From assembly GCA_946221035.1 (NCBI GenBank), contig CAMIME010000001.1, positions 1 to 64,000 of the forward strand: DNA of 64,000 nt, given 5' to 3'. The position numbers and the translations under genes were made by a program. The DNA comes from an uncultured Campylobacter sp. GTDB taxonomy: Bacteria > Actinomycetota > Actinomycetes > Mycobacteriales > Mycobacteriaceae. Below are positions 52,038-60,371 of the stretch, piece by piece. The notes under the pieces are model-generated. The model had not been told where the DNA came from and did no database searches. It saw nothing but the letters and a program-made list of their open reading frames with translations. Every line of letters starts with the position of its first letter. The first letter of the stretch is position 1.

Positions 52038-52952
52038 ATGTCCGCACCCCAACCCCTGCACCAGGAACTCGCCCCCGAGGCTCAGGCCGAGTTGTCGCGA
52101 CCTGTGATCATCACTGGCCTGTCCGGCGGTGGTCTCTCCACCGCGGCGAAAGTGTTCGAGGACAAAGGGTACTTCGTCTCGCAGAACCTTCCGCCCCAGC
52201 TCATCGTGGAATTGCTGGACCTTGCGTCCCGCGATGATTCCCCGGTTGATCGTCTTGCCGTGGTCACGGACGTGCGCGCGTTGCGGTTCAACGGCTCGCT
52301 GCTGGACACGATCGAGCGGGTGAAGGAGCGCGGCTTCTCGCCGTTCGTCTTGTTCCTCGAGGCCCGCGACGAAGTGCTCATCCGCCGCTTCGATTCTGTG
52401 CGCAGGACGCACCCGCTTCAAGGCGATAGCACGTTGCAGCACGGCATTGAGCGCGAACGCGAGTTGCTCGAGACGCTGCGTTCCCGCGCGGACGTCATCA
52501 TCGACACCTCGAACTTGTCCGTGCACGATCTCCGCCGGGCGGTGGAGGCGTCAGTTGGCGAACTGCCGGCGGGCCGCCAGCACGTGACGGTGGAATCGTT
52601 CGGGTTCAAACACGGCTCGCCCCGCGACGCGGATGTGGTGTTGGACGTGCGCTTTCTGCCCAACCCGTACTGGGTGGAAGAACTGCGGGATTTCCGAGGT
52701 GTGGATGAGCCGGTGGCCAACTATGTCCTGTCCCAGCCAGGTGCGAGCGAGTACGTGGATAACTTCGTGAATCTGCTTGGCAGCACCCTGGCCGGCTACC
52801 GGCATGAGGGCAAGGATTTCATCACCGTGGGCGTGGGCTGCACCGGCGGGCACCACCGCTCCGTTGCCGTGTCGGAGGAGATAGGCAAACGCCTCCGACA
52901 GCAAGGCAACGTCGACGTCAGCATCATCCACCGCGACCTCGAGCGCAACTAG
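52038..52952 (+). CDS. rapZ: RapZ/YvcJ family nucleotide-binding protein
   Basis: 304 residues from ATG 52038. The P-loop-like site reads ITGLSGGGLSTAAKVFEDKGYFVSQNLPP at 25 onward: the Walker A lysine is Leu33. VVTDVRALRFNGSLLDTI (Walker B-like) and the C-terminal RNA-binding module VGVGCTGGHHRSVAVSEEIG are conserved. In E. coli RapZ presents GlmZ RNA to RNase E; the role in actinobacteria is unclear. Mycobacterial homologues also deviate at the lysine. First gene of rapZ-yvcK-whiA. Confidence 0.92.
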   Translation: MSAPQPLHQELAPEAQAELSRPVIITGLSGGGLSTAAKVFEDKGYFVSQNLPPQLIVELLDLASRDDSPVDRLAVVTDVRALRFNGSLLDTIERVKERGFSPFVLFLEARDEVLIRRFDSVRRTHPLQGDSTLQHGIERERELLETLRSRADVIIDTSNLSVHDLRRAVEASVGELPAGRQHVTVESFGFKHGSPRDADVVLDVRFLPNPYWVEELRDFRGVDEPVANYVLSQPGASEYVDNFVNLLGSTLAGYRHEGKDFITVGVGCTGGHHRSVAVSEEIGKRLRQQGNVDVSIIHRDLERN

Positions 52953-52981
52953 GCATCGGCCGAGGGACGAAAGAGAGTTTC

Positions 52982-53959
52982 ATGCATCAAACCGGCGACG
53001 GTTCATCCGTTTTCACCTGCCTTGGCGGAGGTCACGGCCTCTACCAAACGCTCACAGCCGCCCGCCGGGCCGGGGCCTCCGAGGTCAACGCGGTGGTGAC
53101 GGTCGCGGACGACGGCGGTTCTTCCGGCCGGTTGCGTCGGGAGATGGACACCATCCCTCCCGGCGACCTCCGAATGGCGCTGGCTGCACTGACGGGTGAT
53201 GGCGACGACGGCGAAACCTGGCGCGGTACCCTGCAACACCGCTTCGGCGGGCACGGCGCGATGGCGGGGCACGCGTTGGGCAACCTTCTCCTTGTCGGCC
53301 TTTCGGAGCGCCTGGGTGGAATGCAGGCGGCACTCGACCAAGTCGCGGAGTGGACGGGGTCGGCGGGTCGCGTCATCCCAGTGAGCCCGGGACCGTTGGA
53401 CATTGAAGCGGATGTGGCCGGCCTGGACGACGACCCGCGGGTGCTTCGCTCCGTCCGCGGCCAGGTGGCGGTGGCCACCACGCCGGGGACGGTGCGCCGC
53501 GTCCGGCTCACCCCGGAGCACCCGCCGGCGAGCGAGGAAGCCATTGCCGCCATCATGGGCGCGGACCTGGTCACCATCGGTCCCGGTTCCTGGTTCTCTT
53601 CGGTCATCCCGCACCTCCTCGTACCCGACGTGGCACGGGCGTTGAACGACACGGAGGCGAAGGTGGCGGTGATCCTGAACCTCTCCGCCGAGGCAGGGGA
53701 GACACCGGGGTTCACCACGGAGCGCCACATCCACGTTTTCTCACAGCACGCCCCGGACCTGCGAGTGGATTACTTCCTCGCGGACGACGCCAGCACTACC
53801 ACAGCCGGGGAGCGGGACAACCTGGCGCGAGCGGCGCGCGGTGTTGGCGCGGAGATGATCTTTCGCCCGTTGCGGGAAGCAGCAGATTCCCACCGGCACG
53901 ACCCGTCGCTGCTCGCGGTCGCCCTCCGGGACCTCGTCGACCCCGTGGCAGCCCGCTAG
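52982..53959 (+). CDS. yvcK: YvcK/CofD-family gluconeogenesis factor
   Basis: 325 residues from ATG 52982 behind AAAGAGAG. VFTCLGGGHGLYQTLTAARR forms the nucleotide-binding turn; ADDGGSSGRLRREMDTIPPGDLRMALAAL is the family signature; GHALGNLLLVGL and VTIGPGSWFSSVIPHLLV follow. In Bacillus and Mycobacterium YvcK (CuvA) binds UDP-sugars and is needed on gluconeogenic carbon sources and for cell wall synthesis. Its stop is part of the candidate whiA -10. Confidence 0.92.
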   Translation: MHQTGDGSSVFTCLGGGHGLYQTLTAARRAGASEVNAVVTVADDGGSSGRLRREMDTIPPGDLRMALAALTGDGDDGETWRGTLQHRFGGHGAMAGHALGNLLLVGLSERLGGMQAALDQVAEWTGSAGRVIPVSPGPLDIEADVAGLDDDPRVLRSVRGQVAVATTPGTVRRVRLTPEHPPASEEAIAAIMGADLVTIGPGSWFSSVIPHLLVPDVARALNDTEAKVAVILNLSAEAGETPGFTTERHIHVFSQHAPDLRVDYFLADDASTTTAGERDNLARAARGVGAEMIFRPLREAADSHRHDPSLLAVALRDLVDPVAAR

Positions 53960-53962
53960 ACT
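53957..53962 (+). promoter_or_regulatory. Candidate -10 (TAGACT) for whiA
   Basis: Begins with the yvcK stop. Initiation near 53969 leaves a 30-nt leader with AGAAAGGA before the GTG. Confidence 0.35.
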
Positions 53963-53998
53963 GTCTTCCCGTTGTTCGGCAGGCAGAAAGGATCACCG

Positions 53999-54982
53999 GT
54001 GGCGCTCACAGGAAAAGTCAAGGACGAGCTCCTCGGTGTCGTCGCGCCTGACGCAGCCTCGCGCGAGGCGGAAGCCGCAGCGCTGATCAGGTTCGGTGGG
54101 GGAATCGTCACAGGCCCAGGCGGAGTGGCCCTGGAGGCCGATTTCGCAGAAACGCAGGTCGCGCAACGTCTGATCTCCCTCATCATGGATACCTGCGAGG
54201 TGGGGGCCAGCATCAGCGAGCTCCCGCCCAGCTCGACGTCGAAGGAAGTCCGCTACGCCGTGCGTGTCGACGACTCCGCGGCCGACGTGATCCGGCGACT
54301 CAAACTGGTCACTCCTTCGGGGCATGCTGTTGTGGGTATGCCGCGGCAAGTGATCTCGGGACCCATGTCCGCGGTGGAGGCTGCGTGGCGCGGCGCGTTC
54401 CTGGCCCGTGGCCGGCTCACCGAACCGGGTCGCACGGCGACACTCGAAGTCGCGTGTCCGGGACAGGAGGCCGCGTTGGCGCTCGTCGGGTTAGCCCGGC
54501 GGCTGTCCGTCCCTGCGAAGACCAGGGAGAGCCGTGGGGTGGAGCGGGTGACCATTCGCGATGGTGAAACCATTGGCATCCTGCTGAGCCGGATGGGTGC
54601 GCAACGAACGCGCATCGAGTGGGATCAAAAGCGCACCAGTTCCGCGGCGGCGGCGAAGACGGGTTTCCGTCTCGCCACCTTTGATGACGCGAACACGCGC
54701 CGGTCCGCGCAAGCTGCCGCTGCCGCCGCCGCGCGGGTGGAACGGGCGATGGAGATCCTCGGCGATGATGTCCCGGAACACCTCGCAGAAGCGGGGTATC
54801 TGCGCGTGGAGCACAGCCAGGCCTCGCTGGAGGAGCTGGGGCGTCTCGCCGATCCTCAGATGACGAAGGACGCCGTCGCCGGCCGTATCCGCCGGCTGCT
54901 TTCGCTGGCGGATAAGCGCGCGGCGGAGATCGGGATTCCGGATACGCGCGCGGCGTCCGGAGTCAACGCTAACGACGCATAG
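53999..54982 (+). CDS. whiA: DNA-binding regulator WhiA
   Basis: 327 residues from GTG 53999, after AGAAAGGA; a GTG start gives VALTGKVKDELLGV, the usual beginning, whereas the ATG 27 bp earlier does not. Domains: an N-terminal LAGLIDADG-like part (1-200; catalytic residues of homing enzymes absent, as expected) with WRGAFLARGRLTEPGRTATLEV, and a C-terminal helix-turn-helix (about 225-310) with LAEAGYLRVEHSQASLEELGRLADPQMTKDAVAGRIRRLLSLADKRA. Regulates sporulation and division in Streptomyces; function in corynebacteria is less clear. Confidence 0.94.
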   Translation: MALTGKVKDELLGVVAPDAASREAEAAALIRFGGGIVTGPGGVALEADFAETQVAQRLISLIMDTCEVGASISELPPSSTSKEVRYAVRVDDSAADVIRRLKLVTPSGHAVVGMPRQVISGPMSAVEAAWRGAFLARGRLTEPGRTATLEVACPGQEAALALVGLARRLSVPAKTRESRGVERVTIRDGETIGILLSRMGAQRTRIEWDQKRTSSAAAAKTGFRLATFDDANTRRSAQAAAAAAARVERAMEILGDDVPEHLAEAGYLRVEHSQASLEELGRLADPQMTKDAVAGRIRRLLSLADKRAAEIGIPDTRAASGVNANDA

Positions 54983-54984
54983 CG

Positions 54985-55000
54985 GGTGAGATACTTCACA
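54985..55000 (+). promoter_or_regulatory. GlxR (CRP-type) binding site upstream of gapA
   Basis: GGTGAGATACTTCACA matches TGTGA-NN-TA-NN-TCACA, the C. glutamicum GlxR consensus, at every defined base but the first. It lies 142 bp before the gapA start and 2 bp after the whiA stop. cAMP-dependent control of gapA by GlxR is established in C. glutamicum. Confidence 0.75.
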
Positions 55001-55001
55001 A

Positions 55002-55044
55002 CCTGCAGGTAGCAGAGCCGCGGGCTACCGCGTGGCCCTGCAGG
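55002..55044 (+). repeat. Two CCTGCAGG palindromes and an inverted repeat before gapA
   Basis: CCTGCAGG occurs at 55002-55009 and 55037-55044, 35 bp apart. Between them GGTAGC (55008-55013) and GCTACC (55024-55029) form a short hairpin. No T-run follows. It may be regulator sites or a weak whiA terminator. Confidence 0.4.
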
Positions 55045-55060
55045 GTGGCGGGGGCATCGT

Positions 55061-55066
55061 TACACT
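55061..55066 (+). promoter_or_regulatory. Candidate gapA -10 (TACACT)
   Basis: TACACT is 75 bp before the gapA GTG; a leader of about 68 nt results. The GlxR site centre would be near position -80, typical for activation. Confidence 0.4.
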
Positions 55067-55141
55067 GGCGGGTGACGAGCTGCTCGTTGGCGGCTTGCAC
55101 ATTAACCGAACTATGTAATCAAGGCTTAAGGAGCTCTTAGA

Positions 55142-56152
55142 GTGGCTACCCGCATTGGCATTAACGGTTTCGGCCGCATTGGTCGTGCTGCGTTTCGCAT
55201 CATCGAAGACGAGTACAAGGGCGAGCTCGAGGTTGTCAAGATCAACGACCTCACCGACAACGAGACGCTCGCGCACCTGATGAAGTACGACACGGCGTAC
55301 GGCAAGTTCAACCACGACGTGGAGTACGACGACGACTCGATTACCGTCGACGGCCGCCGCATTGAGGTTTCCGCCGAGAAGGATCCGGCCAACCTGGCTT
55401 GGGGCGACGCCGATGTCGATATCGTCCTCGAGTGCACGGGTGTGTTCCGTAAGGGCCCGGAGGCAAAGGCGCACATCGACGCCGGTGCAAAGAAGGTCAT
55501 CATCTCGGCCCCGGGCAAGGAGGTTGACGGCACCTACGTATGGGGCGTCAACCACACCGATTACACCAACGATGCCCAGGTCATCTCCGCGGCATCCTGC
55601 ACCACCAACTCCCTCGCCCCGGTGGCGAAGGTCTTGGATGAGGCTTTCGGTATCGAGCGTGGCCTGATGACCACCATCCACGCCTACACCGGAGACCAGC
55701 GCCTGCAGGACGCACCGCACAAGGACCTGCGCCGCGCCCGCGCTGCAGCGCAGAACATCGTGCCTACCACCACCGGCGCTGCGAAGGCCGTGGCCCTGGT
55801 GCTGCCGAACCTGGAGGGCAAGCTCGACGGGTTCGCGATGCGTGTGCCGACGATCACCGGCTCCGCCACCGACCTCACCGTGACCCTCTCCCGCGATGTC
55901 ACCGTGGAAGAGGTCAACGAGGCCGTGAAGAAGGCCGCGCAGGATTCCCAGTTCGGCAAGGCCATCAGGTACAACGAGGACCCGATCGTTTCCTCCGACA
56001 TCATCGGCGATGAGCACGGTGCGATCTTCGACGCCCCGATGACGCGCGTTATCGATGGCAACCTAGTGAAGGTCATTTCCTGGTACGACAACGAGTGGTC
56101 CTACACCTCCCAGTACATCCGCCTGACCAAGCACGTCGCGGACAACCTCTAA
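55142..56152 (+). CDS. gapA: Glyceraldehyde-3-phosphate dehydrogenase
   Basis: 336 residues from GTG 55142, with AAGGAG about 12 bases before. NAD-binding ATRIGINGFGRIGRAAFRI; the catalytic Cys in SAASCTTNSLAPVAKVL; THAYTGDQRLQDAPHKDLRRARAAAQNIVPTTTGAAKAV-type substrate loop; C-terminal WYDNEWSYTSQYIRL. The acidic residue after the first fold (KINDL) suits NAD specificity. First of gapA-pgk-tpiA; a hairpin separates it from pgk. Confidence 0.97.
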   Translation: MATRIGINGFGRIGRAAFRIIEDEYKGELEVVKINDLTDNETLAHLMKYDTAYGKFNHDVEYDDDSITVDGRRIEVSAEKDPANLAWGDADVDIVLECTGVFRKGPEAKAHIDAGAKKVIISAPGKEVDGTYVWGVNHTDYTNDAQVISAASCTTNSLAPVAKVLDEAFGIERGLMTTIHAYTGDQRLQDAPHKDLRRARAAAQNIVPTTTGAAKAVALVLPNLEGKLDGFAMRVPTITGSATDLTVTLSRDVTVEEVNEAVKKAAQDSQFGKAIRYNEDPIVSSDIIGDEHGAIFDAPMTRVIDGNLVKVISWYDNEWSYTSQYIRLTKHVADNL

Positions 56153-56165
56153 GCACATTCGAACT

Positions 56166-56199
56166 CGGGCCCGCGGCGCTACGCCAGCGGGCCCGTTTT
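56166..56199 (+). terminator. Strong hairpin between gapA and pgk
   Basis: CGGGCCCGC (56166-56174) pairs with GCGGGCCCG (56187-56195), extended inside by GGCG/CGCC, and is followed by TTTT (56196-56199). It is 14 bp after the gapA stop and just before the pgk Shine-Dalgarno, so it should end or attenuate part of the gapA message. Confidence 0.85.
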
Positions 56200-56217
56200 C
56201 CACAAAAGGAGAAACAC

Positions 56218-57435
56218 ATGGCAACCCAGAATCTGCAGCAGCTTCTCGACGAAGGTGTGGACGGCCGCCACGTCCTCGTCCGCTCCGATTTCAACGTCCC
56301 GCTCGACGACGACGGCAACATCACCGACGCCGGCCGTATCGACGCGTCGATCCCGACGCTCAAGGCGCTTCTCGACGGCGGCGCCAAGGTCATCGTGATG
56401 GCCCACCTCGGCCGTCCGAAGGGCGAGGTCGACCCGAAGTACTCCCTCGCTCCGGTCGCCGAGGCCCTGGCCGAGCGCCTGGGCCAGTTTGTCCCGCTGG
56501 CCGGCGACGTATCCGGTGAGGATGCGCACGAGCGAGCCAACGGCCTGACTGAGGGCGAGATCCTGTTACTTGAGAATGTGCGCTTCGACCCGCGCGAGAC
56601 CTCAAAGGACGAGACGGAGCGCTCCGAGTTCGCGGACGAGCTCGCAGCCCTGGCGGCAGACAACGGCGCGTTCGTTTCCGACGGCTTCGGCGTGGTCCAC
56701 CGTGCCCAGACCTCGGTCTACGACGTTGCGAAGAAGCTTCCCGCCTACGCCGGCTTCCTGGTGGATAAGGAAGTCGAGACGCTCTCCTCCGTCAAGGACA
56801 ACCCGGAGCACCCGTACGTGGTCGTACTCGGTGGTTCCAAGGTCTCCGACAAGCTGGGCGTCATCGAGGCGCTGGCGGAGAAGGCCGACACCGTCATCAT
56901 CGGCGGCGGCATGTGCTACACCTTCCTCGCGGCTCAGGGCCACGACGTGCAGAAGTCTCTGCTGCAGGACGACATGGTGGATACCTGCAAGGAGCTCATT
57001 GAGAAGTACGGCGACAAGCTGCTGCTTCCCGTCGATGTTGCCGCAGGCGCGGAGTTCGATAAGGACACCGAGAAGAAGGTCGTCGGCCTCGACGAGATCC
57101 CGGAGGGTTGGATGGGCCTGGACATCGGCCCGGAGACCGCGCAGAAGTACGCCGAGGCGATCAAGCAGTCCAAGACGGTGTTCTGGAACGGGCCGATGGG
57201 CGTGTTCGAGTTCCCGAACTTCGCCGACGGCACCAAGGCTGTCGCCGAGGCGATGATCGCGGCGACGAAGGACAATGGGTCCTTCACTGTGGTCGGCGGC
57301 GGCGACTCGGCGGCGTCGGTACGCACGCTCGGCCTCGACGAGGATGGCTTCAGCCACATCTCCACCGGCGGCGGCGCCTCCCTCGAGCTCATTGAGGGCA
57401 AGGAACTGCCGGGCGTTTCCGTTCTTTCGAAGTAA
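56218..57435 (+). CDS. pgk: Phosphoglycerate kinase
   Basis: 405 residues from ATG 56218, seven bases after AAAAGGAG. Substrate site VRSDFNVPLDDDGNITDAGRIDASIPTL, GRPKGEVDPKYSL; nucleotide side VLGGSKVSDKLGVI and the end GGGDSAASVR, STGGGASLELIEGKELPG. Complete. Downstream of the gapA hairpin, so its expression can be lower than gapA. Confidence 0.97.
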   Translation: MATQNLQQLLDEGVDGRHVLVRSDFNVPLDDDGNITDAGRIDASIPTLKALLDGGAKVIVMAHLGRPKGEVDPKYSLAPVAEALAERLGQFVPLAGDVSGEDAHERANGLTEGEILLLENVRFDPRETSKDETERSEFADELAALAADNGAFVSDGFGVVHRAQTSVYDVAKKLPAYAGFLVDKEVETLSSVKDNPEHPYVVVLGGSKVSDKLGVIEALAEKADTVIIGGGMCYTFLAAQGHDVQKSLLQDDMVDTCKELIEKYGDKLLLPVDVAAGAEFDKDTEKKVVGLDEIPEGWMGLDIGPETAQKYAEAIKQSKTVFWNGPMGVFEFPNFADGTKAVAEAMIAATKDNGSFTVVGGGDSAASVRTLGLDEDGFSHISTGGGASLELIEGKELPGVSVLSK

Positions 57436-57449
57436 GGAGCCTGATTTTC

Positions 57450-58232
57450 ATGGCACGCACTCCGCTCATCGCGGGCAACTGGAAGATGAACCACGACCAC
57501 CTGGAGGCGATCCAGAGCGCGCAGAAGCTCGCCTTCGCCTTCCCTAAGGAGGGGTACGAGCGTGTGGACGTCGCGCTCACCGTGCCGTTCACCGACCTGC
57601 GCTCGATTCAGACCCTCGTAGAGGGCGACAAGCTCCAAATCACCTACGGCGCGCAGGATGTGTCCGAGCACGACAACGGCGCCTACACCGGCGACATCTC
57701 CGCAGCGATGCTGGCCAAGCTGGGTTGCACGTGGGTCGTGGTGGGCCACTCCGAGCGCCGCGAGTACCACAACGAGACCGACGAGCAGGTAGCGGCGAAA
57801 GCCGCCAAAGCGCAGGAGTTCGAAATCACTCCGATCGTGTGCGTGGGCGAGCCGCTCGAGGTGCGCGAGGCTGGCGAGCACGTGGATTACGTGGTCAAGC
57901 AAACGCGCGCATCGCTCGGCGGCGTTGATCTGAGCAACGTCGTCATCGCCTACGAGCCGGTGTGGGCTATCGGGACCGGCAAGGTGGCGTCTGCCGAGGA
58001 CGCTCAAGAGGTCTGCCACGCCATTCGCGAGCTCGTTCGCGAGCTTGGCGGCGACTCCACAGCTGACGCCATTCGCATTCTCTACGGCGGCTCCGTGAAG
58101 GCCGACACCGTCGCAGAGATCGTGGGGCAGCCGGACGTTGACGGCGGCCTCGTTGGCGGCGCTTCCCTCGATGGCGAGGATTTTGCTAAGTTGGCCGCCG
58201 CTGCGGCCAACGCGGTGGTCCCGGGAGCCTAG
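57450..58232 (+). CDS. tpiA: Triosephosphate isomerase
   Basis: 260 residues from ATG 57450 behind AAGGAG. Substrate Lys in IAGNWKMNHD; catalytic His in VVGHSERREYHNE; catalytic Glu and lid in IAYEPVWAIGTGKVAS; phosphate loop LYGGSVKADTV and GGLVGGASLDG. Full length. Confidence 0.97.
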   Translation: MARTPLIAGNWKMNHDHLEAIQSAQKLAFAFPKEGYERVDVALTVPFTDLRSIQTLVEGDKLQITYGAQDVSEHDNGAYTGDISAAMLAKLGCTWVVVGHSERREYHNETDEQVAAKAAKAQEFEITPIVCVGEPLEVREAGEHVDYVVKQTRASLGGVDLSNVVIAYEPVWAIGTGKVASAEDAQEVCHAIRELVRELGGDSTADAIRILYGGSVKADTVAEIVGQPDVDGGLVGGASLDGEDFAKLAAAAANAVVPGA

Positions 58233-58254
58233 TTAGCGCGAAACCCCACCGGGC

Positions 58255-58278
58255 CAGCACCACCCGACACGGGTGCTG
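58255..58278 (+). terminator. Possible terminator after tpiA
   Basis: CAGCACC (58255-58261) pairs with GGTGCTG (58272-58278) around a 10-nt loop. No T-run. Lies between tpiA and secG. Confidence 0.45.
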
Positions 58279-58288
58279 CTCACAGGGG

Positions 58289-58315
58289 TGTAAGACAGTG
58301 GTGTAAGCTCTTACG
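58289..58315 (+). promoter_or_regulatory. Region with GTAAG-CT-CTTAC palindrome before secG
   Basis: A 12-bp inverted repeat (GTAAGCTCTTAC) sits about 40 bp before the secG start, following an imperfect copy GTAAGACA. It could be an operator or overlap the promoter; no regulator can be named. Confidence 0.3.
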
Positions 58316-58353
58316 AGTTTGCACCACTTTTGCAGAGGAGACGGAAAAAGCAT

Positions 58354-58590
58354 ATGGCTCTCACACTCGAGATCGTGCTCGTGATTTCGGCGATCCTGAT
58401 GACGGTGTTCGTCCTGCTGCACAAGGGCAAGGGCGGCGGCCTGTCGTCGCTGTTCGGCGGCGGTGTGCAGGCGAACCTGTCGGGTTCGACCACGGTGGAG
58501 AAGAACTTGGACAGGTTCACCGTGATCCTGGCGCTGATCTGGATCGCTTGCATTTTCGGCCTGAACCTCATCCACACCTACGCGGCCTAG
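58354..58590 (+). CDS. secG: Preprotein translocase subunit SecG
   Basis: 78 residues from ATG 58354 (MALTLEIVLVISAILMTVFVLLHKGKGGGLSSLFGGG). Two transmembrane helices flank the loop LSSLFGGGVQANLSGSTTVEKNLDRFT, as in all SecG. A component of the SecYEG channel. tpiA-secG linkage is typical of actinobacteria. Confidence 0.95.
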   Translation: MALTLEIVLVISAILMTVFVLLHKGKGGGLSSLFGGGVQANLSGSTTVEKNLDRFTVILALIWIACIFGLNLIHTYAA

Positions 58591-58608
58591 TTGCCGCAAC
58601 GGCTACTT

Positions 58609-58637
58609 CCCCGCTGGCGCCGTCCGCGCCGGCGGGG
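58609..58637. terminator. Bidirectional terminator between secG and pgl
   Basis: CCCCGCTGGCGC (58609-58620) pairs with GCGCCGGCGGGG (58626-58637) with one T-G pair and a 5-nt loop, followed by ATTTC. It serves convergent secG and pgl. Confidence 0.8.
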
Positions 58638-58642
58638 ATTTC

Positions 58643-59368
58643 CTATTCAGCCGGAGCCGCGTCCTGGGTGAGGTAGTAACGCGTCTCCACCCGCCCGCGC
58701 GCTCCCGCGGCGGGCCAGGAGACCGGGTCGGTGGCGGGGTCCATCGCGTGAGCCGCGGCCTCGGCCTTGCCCTCGCCCGAGATGAGCAGCCACACGTGGT
58801 CGGCGGCGTGCACGGCGGGGAGTGTCAAGGTAGCGCGTTGCGCGGGCGGCTTCGGCGAGTCGGTCACGGCGACCACGAGCTCCTCGCGCTCCCGCACCGC
58901 GTCGGTGTGTGGGAAAAGCGAATTGATGTGGCCCTCGCCCCCCATGCCTAACAGGTGCACATCGAAGCCGCCGGGAGCTACTTCCGCGAGCACGTCGCGG
59001 TAGCGTGCCACCGCCTCATCCATGGGTCCGCCGTCGAGCCCGTAGCCGTGGATGTTCTGTTCGGGGATGTCGATGTGGGACAACAGCGCGTCGCGCGCCT
59101 GGCCCTCGTTGGAATCGGGGTGGGAGACCTCGACGTTGCGCTCGTCGCCGAAAAACAGCTCGACGCGGGACCAGTCGATGCGTGTGCGCAAATCCGTCGC
59201 TGCGAGCCGCTCTAGGAGGGCGATGCCTGCCGTGCCGCCGGTGAGGACGATGCGCGCCCGGCCGTCGCCGCACGCGCCACCGGTCGGGGTGGCGTGGATG
59301 GCGTTGATGGTGCGGGTGAGGTCGGCGGCGGAGTCGTCGATAAGCGAAGCGAGGTTGGGGTAGATCAT
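58643..59368 (-). CDS. pgl: 6-Phosphogluconolactonase
   Basis: 241 residues from ATG 59368 (MIYPNLASLIDDSAADLTRTI); the longer frame to 59458 lies inside opcA. VLTGGTAGIALLERLA, ELFFGDERNVEVSHPDSNEGQARDALLS, LLGMGGEGHINSLFPHTDAV: the standard NagB-like fold and catalytic residues. Hydrolyses the product of G6PDH. Overlaps opcA by 4 bp; last gene of the tkt-tal-zwf-opcA-pgl unit. Confidence 0.94.
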   Translation of the reverse strand: MIYPNLASLIDDSAADLTRTINAIHATPTGGACGDGRARIVLTGGTAGIALLERLAATDLRTRIDWSRVELFFGDERNVEVSHPDSNEGQARDALLSHIDIPEQNIHGYGLDGGPMDEAVARYRDVLAEVAPGGFDVHLLGMGGEGHINSLFPHTDAVREREELVVAVTDSPKPPAQRATLTLPAVHAADHVWLLISGEGKAEAAAHAMDPATDPVSWPAAGARGRVETRYYLTQDAAPAE

Positions 59369-60303
59369 GCTTCCACCTTTGTCACCCGAGACAGTCCGCG
59401 CAATGCTCTGCCGTAGGTGGCGTCGGGGCCGAGGTGACGCAGCTCCTCGGCCAGGCAATCGGCGTCGGAGCGCTCGCCCATGGCAACGAGGGAGGCCGCG
59501 CGGCCTGGCACCTCGATGCGTACGGTGTAGTCGGTCTGCACCGTGACCTCGATATCGCCGCCGTCGCAGTGGAGCACCAGCTGAGAGATGGGGAACCCGT
59601 CGACGGGTTCGGAGGCGCGGCGGGTGACCTCAGCGCGCAGGCTTGATGCGAGCCACCCAGCCGCAATATCAACGCTCGGGTTGTCGGCGGCCCCAGTGAT
59701 GTCGACGCTGTGGATCTCGTGGCCCGGGTAGCGGTCGAGTGCGGACGCCACAGTGCCGCGCCACGGGGTGATGCGCGACCACATGATGTCGGAGTCGCCC
59801 GGGTAATACCCAGCGGCGAGCTCCTCTAGATTCGTCCCGGCGTCGCGGCGCACGTTGGTGATGCGGCGCTGCGCGATCTGGCCCAGCGGGTGCTGTGCCG
59901 GGTTGCGGGGCGCTCGCTGGGGCCAACACACCACTACTGGCGTGTCGGGCAACAGCAGCGGGGTGACCACGGAGTCGAGCTGAGACGTCAATTCGCCCTG
60001 CAGCGTCATCACCACGACCTCGGAGGCGCCGTTGTCGGAATCGATGTGGAGCTGGGCATCGAGGCGGGTGTCCGCGTTCGGGTCGCCCGAGACCAGAACC
60101 AAGACCCGAGCCGGGTGCTCGAACGAGGATTCTCGCAGCGCCGCGAGGGTGGCGTTCACGCGGGCGTCGGCGCCGGCCAGGGTGTCGTCGATGGCGACGA
60201 GCAGCGTGAGCACACGCCCGGTCGTCAGCGCGTGGCCCTCCAACGCGGTGGTCAAGCCGCGGGCAATCGCGCCAGTGTCGGTATCGGGCAGATCAATCAT
60301 CAT
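59365..60303 (-). CDS. opcA: Glucose-6-phosphate dehydrogenase assembly protein OpcA
   Basis: 312 residues from ATG 60303 or 60300, with GAAGGTGA upstream. IDLPDTDTGAIARGLTTALEG at the start and VVCWPQRAPRNPAQHPLGQIAQRRITNV in the middle are family features. OpcA is not catalytic; it activates or stabilises Zwf, as shown in cyanobacteria and C. glutamicum. Directly downstream of zwf. Confidence 0.93.
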   Translation of the reverse strand: MMIDLPDTDTGAIARGLTTALEGHALTTGRVLTLLVAIDDTLAGADARVNATLAALRESSFEHPARVLVLVSGDPNADTRLDAQLHIDSDNGASEVVVMTLQGELTSQLDSVVTPLLLPDTPVVVCWPQRAPRNPAQHPLGQIAQRRITNVRRDAGTNLEELAAGYYPGDSDIMWSRITPWRGTVASALDRYPGHEIHSVDITGAADNPSVDIAAGWLASSLRAEVTRRASEPVDGFPISQLVLHCDGGDIEVTVQTDYTVRIEVPGRAASLVAMGERSDADCLAEELRHLGPDATYGRALRGLSRVTKVEA

Positions 60304-60371
60304 GGGGATTCACCTTCTTGCGGGTTCTCACGGGCTCTTCTCTCAGCGTTCGCGGCGGGGCACACCCACCG

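Noticed and set aside
53003..53734. Long antisense frames opposite yvcK (and similar ones opposite aspS, carB, zwf)
   Set aside because: High-GC coding DNA produces long antisense open frames; their translations are Arg/His/Ala-rich with no family resemblance.
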